Source: Pararheinheimera marina
GTDB taxonomy: Bacteria > Pseudomonadota > Gammaproteobacteria > Enterobacterales > Alteromonadaceae
Assembly: GCF_042654345.1 (NCBI RefSeq)
Contig: NZ_JBHSGB010000006.1
Span: forward strand, 372,001 to 436,000
DNA: 64,000 nt
Direction: 5' to 3'
The notes beneath the pieces were generated by a model. That model saw only the letters and a list, made by a program, of their open reading frames with translations. It searched no databases and was not told the DNA's origin. Below are positions 55,061-63,920 of this stretch, one piece after another. Position 1 is the stretch's first letter. Each line of letters starts with the position of its first letter. A program made the translations under genes and the position numbers.

Positions 55061-56752
55061 TTACAGCTCCCCTTTTTTCAGCTGCTCAACCGCAAAATTG
55101 GCGGCGCGGGCTGTCAGTGCCATATAGGTCAGCGACGGGTTCACGCACGAAGCTGAAGTCATACAGGCGCCATCGGTGACAAAGACATTCGGCGCATCCC
55201 ACACCTGGTTATTGCCGTTCAGCACCGAGGTTTTCGGGTCACGCCCCATCCGGGCCGTGCCCATTTCGTGAATACCCATACCCGGGCCATAATCGCCGGC
55301 ATAACCCTGTACGTTTTTCACGCCAGCCGCTTCCAGAATATCGATAGCGTCTTGTTTCATGTCTTCACGCATTTTCAGCTCATTAGCTTTGAGCTCAACA
55401 TCCATCGCCAGCACAGGTAAACCCCATTTGTCCTTGCGGTTTTTGTCGAGGAAAATGCGGTTGCTATGGTCCGGCAGAATTTCACCGAAGCCACCCATAC
55501 CAATGCTCCATGGGCCTGGCTGAGTCAACGCATCTTTAAAGTCAGCGCCAATGCTGAGCTCTGCCACATTGCGGCTCCAGCCCTGACGGCTGGCCGAGCC
55601 CTGGTAACCGAAACCACGCAGGTAGTCGCGCTTGTCGCCACCCCAGTTACGGAAGCGCGGAATATAGAAACCTGACGGACGACGGCCAAAATAGTATTTG
55701 TCGTCAAAGCCTTCCACTTCACCAAAAGCGCCAACGCCTAAGTGGTGGTCCATCACGTTATGACCCAGCTCACCGCTGCTGCTGCCAAGGCCGCCTTGCC
55801 AAATGTCGGTGGCAGAATTCATCAGAATCCAGGTGGAGTTAAAGGACGAGGCATTAAGGAACACAATCTTACTGGTGAACTCGTAAGTCATCTTGGTTTC
55901 GCTGTCCAGCACTTCCACACCACGGGCTTTTTTGCTGTTTTTGTCATACAGCACCTGGGTCACAATAGAAAAGGGCCGCACCGTTAAATTGCCGGTTTTC
56001 ATCGCCACAGGTAAGGTGGCCGACTGGGTACTGAAATAACCGCCAAAAGGACAACCTAACCAGCACTTGTTACGGTACTGACAGCCCACCCGGTTTTGTT
56101 CAGGTTTAGGCTGGGTAATGTTGGCACAGCGGCCATGGATCATATGACGGCTGCCGCCAAATTGCTTTTTCAGCCGTTCAGCTACTGTTTTTTCGACAAT
56201 ATTCAGCGGCACCGGCGGTAAATACTGGCCATCCGGCAATACATCCAGACCGTCGCGCACCCCGGAGATGCCAGCAAAACGTTCGGCATAGTCGTACCAT
56301 GGCGCCAAATCCTGGTAACGGATTGGCCAATCAACGGCTATACCGTCTTTGAGGTTGGCTTCAAAATCCAGTTCGTTAAAACGATAACTCTGACGACCCC
56401 ACAGCAGCGAGCGGCCACCCAAATGGTAACCACGGAACCAGTCGTAACGCTTCACTTCGGTGTAAGGCGACTCCTGCTCATTGGCCCACATGCCAAAGGT
56501 ACTTTCGTTTAACGGATAGTCACGCGACAGCACCGGGTAGTCTTTTTTCATTTGATTGGTCGGTTTGTCACGGTGCGGATAATCCCAGGCTTCTTTAAAA
56601 GCGTTTGGGTAGTCCTTGATATGTTCAATAGGTCGTCCGCGTTCCAGTAGCAGTACTTTCAGGCCTTTTTCGGTCAGCTCTTTAGCTGCCCAACCACCGC
56701 TGATGCCAGACCCTACTACTATGGCGTCGTAATGATTGTTCGCTGTTGTCAT
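55061..56752 (-). CDS. GMC-family oxidoreductase (glucoside 3-dehydrogenase/gluconate 2-dehydrogenase type)
   Basis: The 563-aa FAD catalytic subunit. The Rossmann motif DAIVVGSGISGGWAAKELTE (about 9-28) and LLLERGRPIEHIKDYP open the protein. Cys-rich CQYRNKCWLGCPFGG (about 230) is conserved in this branch, and GMGIHEMGTARMGRDPKTSV (about 480-500) holds the catalytic His region. It has no signal peptide of its own, and relies on the Tat signal of the next gene. It probably oxidises a glycoside at C3, but gluconate-type activity is not excluded from sequence alone. Confidence 0.9.
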   Translation of the reverse strand: MTTANNHYDAIVVGSGISGGWAAKELTEKGLKVLLLERGRPIEHIKDYPNAFKEAWDYPHRDKPTNQMKKDYPVLSRDYPLNESTFGMWANEQESPYTEVKRYDWFRGYHLGGRSLLWGRQSYRFNELDFEANLKDGIAVDWPIRYQDLAPWYDYAERFAGISGVRDGLDVLPDGQYLPPVPLNIVEKTVAERLKKQFGGSRHMIHGRCANITQPKPEQNRVGCQYRNKCWLGCPFGGYFSTQSATLPVAMKTGNLTVRPFSIVTQVLYDKNSKKARGVEVLDSETKMTYEFTSKIVFLNASSFNSTWILMNSATDIWQGGLGSSSGELGHNVMDHHLGVGAFGEVEGFDDKYYFGRRPSGFYIPRFRNWGGDKRDYLRGFGYQGSASRQGWSRNVAELSIGADFKDALTQPGPWSIGMGGFGEILPDHSNRIFLDKNRKDKWGLPVLAMDVELKANELKMREDMKQDAIDILEAAGVKNVQGYAGDYGPGMGIHEMGTARMGRDPKTSVLNGNNQVWDAPNVFVTDGACMTSASCVNPSLTYMALTARAANFAVEQLKKGEL

Positions 56753-56780
56753 TTATGATCCCCTGTGATGGGCGGGTTTC

Positions 56781-56906
56781 TACCCGTCGTCCTTGAAGCT
56801 GCGACTTTGGTGACTGCGCCATGTCGCCCCAGTCACATAGGTTAGCTATGTTGCTGGGGTTTCACTGGCTTGTCGCCTGCCCGCATCTTCAAGTGACTTG
56901 GGTATA
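56781..56906. repeat. ERIC-like intergenic repeat, copy 2
   Basis: About 126 bp with core CGCCCCAGTCACATAGG then CTATG and GCTGGGGTTTCACTGGCTTG, alignable along its length with the copy at 26296-26421. It lies between the GMC and TIM-barrel genes of one operon-like run, so it separates two parts of it. Confidence 0.85.
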
Positions 56907-56971
56907 GAGCCCTGTTCTCGTTATAAGTTGTTCAGGGCAGTGCACCTGCCCCGCTCTGATCCTTGACCTGT

Positions 56972-57877
56972 TCAGACGTCGCAAATCTGAATGGCCTGCG
57001 CCAGCGCAGCCGCCCTACCGGCTTTGCTGTCGGCTGTTGGAATAAATTCCTGCGCCAGGTAACCGCTAAAGGGTAAATCCCGGATCGCTTTGGCAATGGC
57101 CAGGTAGTTCAGCTCCTGGCTGTCATCAATTTCATGACGGCCCGGTACACCCGCCGTATGGTAGTGACCAAAATACTGATGGTGCTGTTTGATAGTGCTG
57201 ATAATGTCGCCTTCCATAATCTGCATATGGTAGATGTCATACAGCAACTTAAAGTTCGGTGAACCCAGTCGTTTACACAGCTCTATGCCCCAGGCAGAGC
57301 TGTCGGCCAGATAGTCCGGATGATCGACTTTGCTGTTAAACAGCTCCATCTGCAGGACCACGCCACGCTGTTGTGCTTTGGGCAATATCTGCTTTAAGCC
57401 CTTAACCGCATTGCTCAGTGCCGTTTCATCATCCATGCCCCGACGGTTACCACTAAAGCAAATCAGATTGGTGTAACCGGCGTCCGCCACTAAATCGATA
57501 TGCTTCAGGTAACGGGGGATCAGTGCCTCGTGAAATTCAGCTCCGCCAAAACCGTCGGTCAGATTCAGCTCAGCTCCGTTGCACATCGAACTATCAACGC
57601 CATGTTTTTTCAGGGTCGGCCAGTCTTCCGGGCCGACCAGGTCAATAGCGTTAAAGCCCAATGACTTAATCAGCTGGCAAAGTTCGTCAATTGACAAATC
57701 ACCATAGGTCCAACGGCTGACTGAGTGTCGGATATTGCCTTTCAGTGGCGCGGATTTCGGGCTGGCTGAAGCCGAACTTAAAAAGCCAGTCGCGCCTAAC
57801 ACCGACACGCCAACGGCACCGGCGGCCAGTTGTTTCAGCAATTCCCGCCGCGGCAGGTGGTGTGGGTTCTGAGTCAT
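56972..57877 (-). CDS. Tat-exported sugar isomerase/epimerase (TIM barrel)
   Basis: A 301-aa AP-endonuclease-2-type barrel related to hydroxypyruvate isomerase. The N-terminus has PRRELLKQLAAGAVGVSVLG, a twin-arginine signal. The barrel has LICFSGNRRGM, VVLQMELFNSKVDHPDY (metal-binding Glu), LLYDIYHMQIMEGDI (Asp/His) and GYLAQEFIPT (Glu). It starts 3 bp after the MFS stop, so they are coupled. A periplasmic isomerase acting on 3-keto sugars is the likely role. Confidence 0.85.
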   Translation of the reverse strand: MTQNPHHLPRRELLKQLAAGAVGVSVLGATGFLSSASASPKSAPLKGNIRHSVSRWTYGDLSIDELCQLIKSLGFNAIDLVGPEDWPTLKKHGVDSSMCNGAELNLTDGFGGAEFHEALIPRYLKHIDLVADAGYTNLICFSGNRRGMDDETALSNAVKGLKQILPKAQQRGVVLQMELFNSKVDHPDYLADSSAWGIELCKRLGSPNFKLLYDIYHMQIMEGDIISTIKQHHQYFGHYHTAGVPGRHEIDDSQELNYLAIAKAIRDLPFSGYLAQEFIPTADSKAGRAAALAQAIQICDV

Positions 57878-57880
57878 GTG

Positions 57881-59098
57881 TTACTCCTGACGCAGCGGTT
57901 CGTTTTTAAACACCAGCGCAAACACCACCAGCACCAGCGCGGCGAATCCTGCCGGGAATAACCAGATGCTGGCCCAGTCGGTCGCTTCCGCTGTGCTATA
58001 CGCATCAGTAATTTTGCCCGCCACACTGAAACCAATCAGCATACCGACACCGTAAGTGGCCAGGGTGATCAGACCTTGAGCTGAGCTGCGAATTGCCGCC
58101 CCTGCTTTGCTGTTGGTGTAGATTTGGCCGGAGACAAAGAAGAAGTCGTAACAAATACCGTGCAGCGCAATACCCAGTAACAACATCCAGACGCTGCTAC
58201 CGGCATCACCATAGGCAAACAGCACATAACGCAGCACCCAGGCCGCCATGCCCAGCAGTAAGGTCCAGCGAATACCAAAACGGTTTAAGAACAGGGGCAG
58301 TGCCAACATAAACAGCACTTCAGACGCCTGACCCAAGGTCATTTTTCCCGTCGCGTTTTCCACACCAATACCAGTCAGAAACGGGTTAGCATTCTGGTAA
58401 TAAAACGCCAGCGGAATACAGATCAGCACTGAGGCAATGAAAAACAAAAAGAAGTTTTTATCTTTGAGCAGGGCCAACGCATCCAGGCCCAGCAACTCAC
58501 CGATTTTCAGCTGCTGGCCACGGCCGGCTGGCGGCGTGGCTGGCAAGGTAAAGCTGTACACACCCAACACTGCGGACGCGATAGCGCACATCAGGAAGGT
58601 ATTTTTCAGCAGACCGTCAGCAATGCCTTGTTGTGAATCCCAGCCAAACAGGTAGCTGATCACCAGACCGGCGGCAATCCAGCCCACAGTGCCCCAAACG
58701 CGAATTTTGCCAAACTCCAGATCCGGCTGCTTTAACTGGCCGAATGACACTGAGTTCACCAGCGCCAGAGTCGGCATATACACCAGCATATAAGCCAGTA
58801 CTAACGGATAAAAACTGCCGAAGTCGCCGGACTGATACATCAGGAACATCAGCACGGCACCCGCTAAGTGCAGCAGGCCAAGCAGACGTTCGGCATTAAA
58901 AAAACGGTCAGCAATCAAACCGACAAAAAACGGCGCGATAATAGCGCCCCAAGACTGGGTGGAAAACGCCGCGCCCATTTGAGCACCTGTGGCTGAAAGG
59001 TTCTGACTTAAAAAAGTACCCAAAGTGACAAACCAGCCACCCCAGATAAAAAACTGCAAAAACATCATGCTGCTTAAGCGTAGTTTGATGCTGTCCAT
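57881..59098 (-). CDS. MFS permease of the nucleoside:H+ symporter type
   Basis: A 405-aa inner-membrane transporter with about twelve helices. SSMMFLQFFIWGGWFVTLGT, FVGLIADRFFNAERLLGLLH and GKIRVWGTVGWIAAGLVISY match the Nuc_H_symport group, which in sugar loci often carries other solutes. Given its neighbours it may import the keto-sugar product. GGGGAACCT precedes the ATG. It lies 76 bp after the TIM-barrel gene upstream. Confidence 0.88.
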   Translation of the reverse strand: MDSIKLRLSSMMFLQFFIWGGWFVTLGTFLSQNLSATGAQMGAAFSTQSWGAIIAPFFVGLIADRFFNAERLLGLLHLAGAVLMFLMYQSGDFGSFYPLVLAYMLVYMPTLALVNSVSFGQLKQPDLEFGKIRVWGTVGWIAAGLVISYLFGWDSQQGIADGLLKNTFLMCAIASAVLGVYSFTLPATPPAGRGQQLKIGELLGLDALALLKDKNFFLFFIASVLICIPLAFYYQNANPFLTGIGVENATGKMTLGQASEVLFMLALPLFLNRFGIRWTLLLGMAAWVLRYVLFAYGDAGSSVWMLLLGIALHGICYDFFFVSGQIYTNSKAGAAIRSSAQGLITLATYGVGMLIGFSVAGKITDAYSTAEATDWASIWLFPAGFAALVLVVFALVFKNEPLRQE

Positions 59099-59174
59099 AG
59101 GTTCCCCGCTGCTGTTGGACTCTCGTTATTGTGGTTATTTGTTGTTGTGTTTTACCTAAATGACGCCAGACGAC

Positions 59175-60233
59175 TTAGTCGTCCAGTCCCAGAATACGGC
59201 GGTTGCGTTTTGCATCCGTCGCGGCGCCGGCAAAATCGTCAAAGGCTTTTTTGGCACGGTCAATTAAATGCCCGGCAATAAAAGGCGCACCTTCAGCAGC
59301 GCCCTGGGCAGAATCTTTCAGGCAACACTCCCATTCCAGCACCGCCCAACCGTCAAAACCGTATTGGGTCAGTTTGCTGAAAATACTGGCAAAATCGACC
59401 TGCCCATCGCCCAAAGAGCGGAAGCGTCCCGGGCGGTTCACCCAGTCCTGATAGCCGCCATAGACACCGCTGCGACCATTGGGTCTGAACTCAGCATCTT
59501 TGACATGGAACATTTTGATCCGGCTGTGATAGCGGTCGATAAAATCCAGGTAATCCAGTTGCTGCAGCACAAAATGGCTGGGGTCAAACAGAATGTTGGC
59601 GCGTGGGTGGTTGTTAACCGCTGCCAGGAACTGCTCAAAACTGGCGCCGTCATGCAAATCTTCACCTGGGTGAATTTCGTAGCAAACATCAACACCGGCT
59701 TCGTCAAAGGCATCCAGAATAGGCAACCAGCGTTTGGCAAGCTCAGCAAAGCCCTGCTCCACCAGGCCAGCCGGCCGTTGTGGCCAGGGGTAGACCAGAT
59801 GCCACAGCAAAGCCCCCGAAAAGGTGGCATGCGCTTTTAAGCCCAGCCGCTGGCTGGCTTTGGCGGCGTATTTCAGTTGCTGAATGGCCCATTCGGTGCG
59901 CTCAGCCGGCTTGCCACGCAAGGCTTCTGGTGCGAAGTTATCAAACAGCTCGTTATACGCCGGATGCACCGCCACCAGTTGTCCCTGTAAGTGGGTCGAC
60001 AGCTCGGTAATGGCAATACCATGCTCAGCACAGGCCGCTTTCATAGCATCGCAATACGCCTGACTATTGGCCGCTTGTTCGAGGTCGAAAAACGCCGGGT
60101 CGTTGGTGGGCACTTGCACACCTTTGTACCCGAGATCCGCCGCCCATTTCGCCATTGTTTTTAAACTGTTAAACGGCGCTTCACCGCCCATAAACTGCGC
60201 CAGGAAAATCGCCGGGCCTTGAATTTGACTCAT
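59175..60233 (-). CDS. Cytoplasmic sugar phosphate isomerase/epimerase (TIM barrel)
   Basis: A 352-aa AP-endonuclease-2-type barrel without a signal peptide. Metal-site segments are GVDVCYEIHPGEDLHDGASF (Glu/His), NILFDPSHFVLQQLDYL (Asp/His), KMFHVKDAEF (His) and WAVLEWECCLKD (Glu). GGAG precedes the ATG. It follows the Gfo/Idh/MocA gene by 20 bp. Probable epimerase or isomerase on the imported sugar. Confidence 0.87.
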   Translation of the reverse strand: MSQIQGPAIFLAQFMGGEAPFNSLKTMAKWAADLGYKGVQVPTNDPAFFDLEQAANSQAYCDAMKAACAEHGIAITELSTHLQGQLVAVHPAYNELFDNFAPEALRGKPAERTEWAIQQLKYAAKASQRLGLKAHATFSGALLWHLVYPWPQRPAGLVEQGFAELAKRWLPILDAFDEAGVDVCYEIHPGEDLHDGASFEQFLAAVNNHPRANILFDPSHFVLQQLDYLDFIDRYHSRIKMFHVKDAEFRPNGRSGVYGGYQDWVNRPGRFRSLGDGQVDFASIFSKLTQYGFDGWAVLEWECCLKDSAQGAAEGAPFIAGHLIDRAKKAFDDFAGAATDAKRNRRILGLDD

Positions 60234-60253
60234 GTTGCTCTCCTAAGCGTTGC

Positions 60254-61429
60254 TTACAGACTGTCGCGGATATCCGGCACCGCCAGCCATTTTTGATTGC
60301 TGCTGCCGCTGGCCGCCACAGTTTCAATAAAAGCCATGCCACGTAAGCCGGCGGCAATACCAGGCACACCGCTCGGTTGTCCATGCTCACCGGCACGGAT
60401 AGCCGCGGCAAAATCGCTGTATAAATTAGCCATGGCTTCCAGGTACCCCTCCGGGTGACCGGACGGCAAACGACAGCGGCGATTCGCTTCCTGACCCAAG
60501 CCAGGCATACCGCGGCCTGCCCTCAGTAATTGCACTGGGGCGCCATGAGGTTTCAGGATCACAGTGTTCGGTTCCATCTGGTGCCACTCCAGCGAGCCTT
60601 TTTCGCCATACAGACGAATTTTCAGCGCGTTTTCTTCCCCAGCGCAGATTTGGCTGGCCATCAACACGCCGGACGCGCCTTCTGCAGTGCGGAACAGCGC
60701 CGCGCCGTCGTCGTCCAACCGGCGGCCAGGAACATGGCTTTTCAGCTCAGCACAAAGTTCTGTCACACGCTGGCCACTGATAAATTCCGCCATACCAAAG
60801 GCATGGGTACCAATGTCGGCCATACAACCACTGGCACCAGCCTGAGCCGGATCGGTGCGCCAACTGGCTTGTTTGTTTTCGCTGCTTTCTAAATCATCGG
60901 TCAGCCAGCCTTGCGGGTATTCGACATAAATTTTGCGCAGTTGACCCAAAGCACCGGACTGCACCAGTTCGCGCGCCTGCCATACCATAGGGTAACCAAG
61001 ATAAGTGTGCGCCAGGCCGTAAAGCTGATTGCTTTGTTTTAGCACCGTCGCCAGTTCACGGGTTTCTTGCAGTGTGACGCCGGCTGGTTTTTCACAGAAC
61101 ACCGCAAAACCCGCCTGCAACGCAGCACTGCTGATAGGCACGTGCAGTTGATTTGGCGTGACCACCACCAGCAGTTGCATGCGCTGCTCCGCCGGTAAAG
61201 CAGCCTCAGCCGCCAGCAGTTGTTGCCAGTCTGCATAGACACGCTCAGGCGCAATATTCAGTTCTGCTGCTGTCGCCTGGTTGTTGTCCTGATTGCGGCT
61301 AAAAGCGCCGCAGACCAGTTGATATTCGCCATCCAGGCCTGCTGCATGACGATGCACTGCACCGATAAAAGCGCCGGCACCGCCACCGACCATGCCATAA
61401 CGGATTGGCGTTTTGCGTTCTGTTGTCAT
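60254..61429 (-). CDS. Gfo/Idh/MocA-family oxidoreductase
   Basis: A 391-aa NAD(P)-dependent dehydrogenase. The N-terminal Rossmann segment GMVGGGAGAFIGAVHRHAAG (about 13-32) and the family motif FCEKPAGVTLQET (Glu-Lys-Pro, about 108-120) are present, followed by CMADIGTHAFGMAEF (about 200-214) with the typical Asp and His. No signal peptide; cytoplasmic. It is the first gene of the minus-strand sugar operon and divergent from the LacI gene. It probably reduces or oxidises the sugar ring at C3. Confidence 0.9.
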   Translation of the reverse strand: MTTERKTPIRYGMVGGGAGAFIGAVHRHAAGLDGEYQLVCGAFSRNQDNNQATAAELNIAPERVYADWQQLLAAEAALPAEQRMQLLVVVTPNQLHVPISSAALQAGFAVFCEKPAGVTLQETRELATVLKQSNQLYGLAHTYLGYPMVWQARELVQSGALGQLRKIYVEYPQGWLTDDLESSENKQASWRTDPAQAGASGCMADIGTHAFGMAEFISGQRVTELCAELKSHVPGRRLDDDGAALFRTAEGASGVLMASQICAGEENALKIRLYGEKGSLEWHQMEPNTVILKPHGAPVQLLRAGRGMPGLGQEANRRCRLPSGHPEGYLEAMANLYSDFAAAIRAGEHGQPSGVPGIAAGLRGMAFIETVAASGSSNQKWLAVPDIRDSL

Positions 61430-61482
61430 TATTCAGCTCTCTGTTGCATCGAACCGGATCGGGTTCTGCCATCAGAGAAAAA

Positions 61483-61496
61483 TGTAATGGATTACA
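61483..61496. promoter_or_regulatory. Operator-like palindrome TGTAATGGATTACA
   Basis: A near-perfect palindrome 54 bp before the Gfo/Idh/MocA start, in the divergent promoter region of the sugar locus. Its arms fit LacI-family operators although the centre is GG rather than CG. Confidence 0.5.
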
Positions 61497-61645
61497 TTTT
61501 GCACCGTCAAGGTGATTTCTGCCCCTCGTCGCAAATTTCGTCGAAAAAAGCCGCCAACCCGCACCAAAATAGAGCATTAACTTTAAAAATATGCAGTTTT
61601 TTTGCACCAAGCTGACTTTTCATTTGCTGAAAATCAGCTTATAAA

Positions 61646-61659
61646 TGCTATCGGTTACA
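61646..61659. promoter_or_regulatory. Operator-like sequence TGCTATCGGTTACA
   Basis: Matches the loose LacI-family pattern with a central CG and lies 70 bp before the LacI start. With the site at 61483 it could allow looping and autoregulation. Confidence 0.4.
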
Positions 61660-61728
61660 AATTACCAAGAAAGCCTGGTCTGCGGTAGACTGACCAGCCA
61701 ATAAAGCAGCATGAAAACAACAGGTTGA

Positions 61729-62742
61729 ATGGCTACTATTCATGAAGTCGCGGCTCTGGCCGAAGTTTCGGTCGCGACAGTTTCCAGAGCACTGCAACAA
61801 CCGGAACGGGTGTCAGACAAAACCCGCGCCCGGGTATTGGCTGCGGTCAAACAAACCGGTTACAAACCTAATTTAATGGCGGTGAAGTTTCGCTCCGGCA
61901 AAAGCCGCAACCTGGTGGTGCTGGTGCCAACTGTCGCCAACCTGTTTTTCGCCCGGGTGATCAGTGGCATGCAACAAAGTGCGCATGACAAAGGCTATTC
62001 CCTGCTGCTATGCAACACCATGGCCAACGAAGAAATGGAACAGAGCTACGCGCGGATGGTGCATACCTCGCAAGCCGATGGCCTTATTCAGCTTCGGGCG
62101 TTTAACCCCTTTACCGGTCTGGAACTGGCCGCCGATCAGCCACTGCCTATGGTCAACGCCTGTGAAGTGCTGGACCGCATCCGCTGTCCGACCGTGCTGC
62201 TCGACAACAAAGCGGCCGCTTATGCCATGACCGAGCATCTGCTGGGCCTGGGCCATCGCCGTATTGCGATGATCAAAGGCCCGCCGCGCAGCCCGCTGAC
62301 CCGCGACCGGGTGGCTGGTTATAAAGAAGCCCTGAGCGAGGCAGGGGTCGACTTTGATGAAAGCCTGCTAAGCCCGGGTAATTTCAGCCTGGCATCAGGA
62401 CAAAAAGCCGCCGCTGAACTGATGGCATTGCCGCAGCCACCCACCGCTATTTTCTGTGAAAACGATGAAATGGCGATTGGCGCGCTGCAACAGCTGAAAC
62501 AGCTGGGCCTGCGGGTGCCGCAGGACGTTTCAGTGGCAGGTTTTGACGACATTGCCTTTGCCGCGTACAGCGAACCGCCGCTGACCACCATAGCGCAACC
62601 GGCGGAAGAATTTGGCAGTACCTCGGTCAGTTTACTGATCGATTTAATTGAAGGCAGGCTGGGCAAAGCCCCCAAAGTCATACTGCCTTTTGATTTGATA
62701 GAACGTGCCAGTACGGGCCCTGCCCCGGGGCACCTAACCTAA
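61729..62742 (+). CDS. LacI-family transcriptional regulator
   Basis: A 337-aa repressor. The helix-turn-helix ATIHEVAALAEVSVATVSRA (about 2-21) with the hinge RVLAAVKQTGYKPN is followed by a periplasmic-binding-protein-like effector domain (LVVLVPTVANLFFARVISGM, VAGFDDIAFAAYSEPPLTTI). It lies at the head of a plus-strand unit and divergent to the sugar operon, so it probably controls both. The effector is presumably a sugar. Confidence 0.93.
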   Translation: MATIHEVAALAEVSVATVSRALQQPERVSDKTRARVLAAVKQTGYKPNLMAVKFRSGKSRNLVVLVPTVANLFFARVISGMQQSAHDKGYSLLLCNTMANEEMEQSYARMVHTSQADGLIQLRAFNPFTGLELAADQPLPMVNACEVLDRIRCPTVLLDNKAAAYAMTEHLLGLGHRRIAMIKGPPRSPLTRDRVAGYKEALSEAGVDFDESLLSPGNFSLASGQKAAAELMALPQPPTAIFCENDEMAIGALQQLKQLGLRVPQDVSVAGFDDIAFAAYSEPPLTTIAQPAEEFGSTSVSLLIDLIEGRLGKAPKVILPFDLIERASTGPAPGHLT

Positions 62743-62752
62743 GGAAAGCAGC

Positions 62753-63628
62753 ATGAACAACGCTTTGTCTCCGCCATCTTTGCAAGACCCGTCCAGACGT
62801 AAATTATTGAAATACAGCCTGTTGGGTTTAGGCACCGCCGCTTTGGCTTCACCATTAAGCCAAGCCTTCGCAGGCAGCCCCGCTCACAAACTGCAGGCGG
62901 GTCTGCAGCTGTACACTGTGCGTGACCTGATGGGTCAGAGTGTGGCCGACACCCTGAAGCTGGTGGCCGGTATTGGTTACAAAGAAGTGGAATTTGCCGG
63001 CTACTTTAATCTGAAAGCCAAAGAAATCCGCCAGATCCTCGACAGTGAAGGCTTAACAGCGCCATCGGCTCACGTGCCACTGGAGGTGCTGCAGGCTCAG
63101 CTGGACCAAGTGATTGAGGATGCGAAAATCGTGGGTCACCACTTTATTGTGCTGCCTTATCTGACCGAGCCACAGCGTCAGACCATCGACCAGTACAAAT
63201 CCTATGCCGCCTTTTTAAACAAAGCCGGTGAAGCCTGTAAAAAAGCCGGCCTGCAAATGGCCTACCACAACCATGATTTCGAGTTTCAGCCAATCAATGG
63301 CCAGGTGCCTTACGATATTCTGCTGAAAGAAACCGACGCAGACCTGGTGAAACTGGAGCTGGACCTGTTCTGGACCATTAAAGCTGGCTTAAGCCCGCTG
63401 CAATTGTTTGAACGTGCACCAGGCCGTTTTGCGATGTGGCACGTCAAAGACATGAGCCAGAAAGGCGACATGGTCGATGTCGGCACCGGGGTGATTGATT
63501 TCGCGCCTATTATCGCCAAAGGTGAACTGGCTGGCGTCAAACATGCCTTTATCGAACACGACAACAGCGATAACCGCGTGCGCACCATCAAACAAGGCTT
63601 TGACTCACTGTCCAAACTGCTGAAGTAA
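62753..63628 (+). CDS. Tat-exported sugar isomerase/epimerase (TIM barrel)
   Basis: A 291-aa barrel with a twin-arginine signal (SRRKLLKYSLLGLGTAALAS, cleaved near residue 38). The barrel has QLYTVRDLMGQSV, YHNHDFEFQPINGQVPYDIL (His/Glu region), KLELDLFWTIKAG (Glu/Asp), MWHVKDMSQKG (His) and HAFIEHDNSD (Glu). It lies 10 bp after the LacI stop, so it is cotranscribed. It is the third isomerase-like barrel in this locus and the second exported one. Confidence 0.88.
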   Translation: MNNALSPPSLQDPSRRKLLKYSLLGLGTAALASPLSQAFAGSPAHKLQAGLQLYTVRDLMGQSVADTLKLVAGIGYKEVEFAGYFNLKAKEIRQILDSEGLTAPSAHVPLEVLQAQLDQVIEDAKIVGHHFIVLPYLTEPQRQTIDQYKSYAAFLNKAGEACKKAGLQMAYHNHDFEFQPINGQVPYDILLKETDADLVKLELDLFWTIKAGLSPLQLFERAPGRFAMWHVKDMSQKGDMVDVGTGVIDFAPIIAKGELAGVKHAFIEHDNSDNRVRTIKQGFDSLSKLLK

Positions 63629-63666
63629 CCTACCCTGCTTCACTCCCTTTGGGGTCAAATCTCTGT

Positions 63667-63718
63667 GGGGTCAGGTCTTGAATTTTGCATTGAAACGCAA
63701 AATTCAAGACCTGACCCC
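63667..63718. repeat. REP-like palindrome, copy 5
   Basis: A 52-bp palindrome 38 bp after the stop of the TIM-barrel gene. A short GGGGTCA fragment precedes it at 63651-63657. Confidence 0.92.
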
Positions 63719-63882
63719 AGCTTTATCTGTTTATTTAATGCCCAACCTTGACGAACTGAATTTTCAGAGGTAAAACGATTAAGTGCGGTTGAATTTAATT
63801 CATCTCACACGACAATAAAGCGACTCCATAGCCCATAAACCAGAGCGGCAAAACAGGATGTTGCTTTTTTTACGCAAAAGAA

Positions 63883-63896
63883 CTTAAACGATTAAG
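63883..63896. promoter_or_regulatory. 14-bp palindrome CTTAAACGATTAAG, probable LacI-type operator
   Basis: The exact reverse complement of the palindrome at 43700-43713, 24 bp before the start of the last gene. A partial version (AAAACGATTAAG) lies at 63772-63783. It suggests shared control with the sucrose genes. Confidence 0.65.
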
Positions 63897-63920
63897 TCAA
63901 GCTCGACAGGGGGCATTTAA

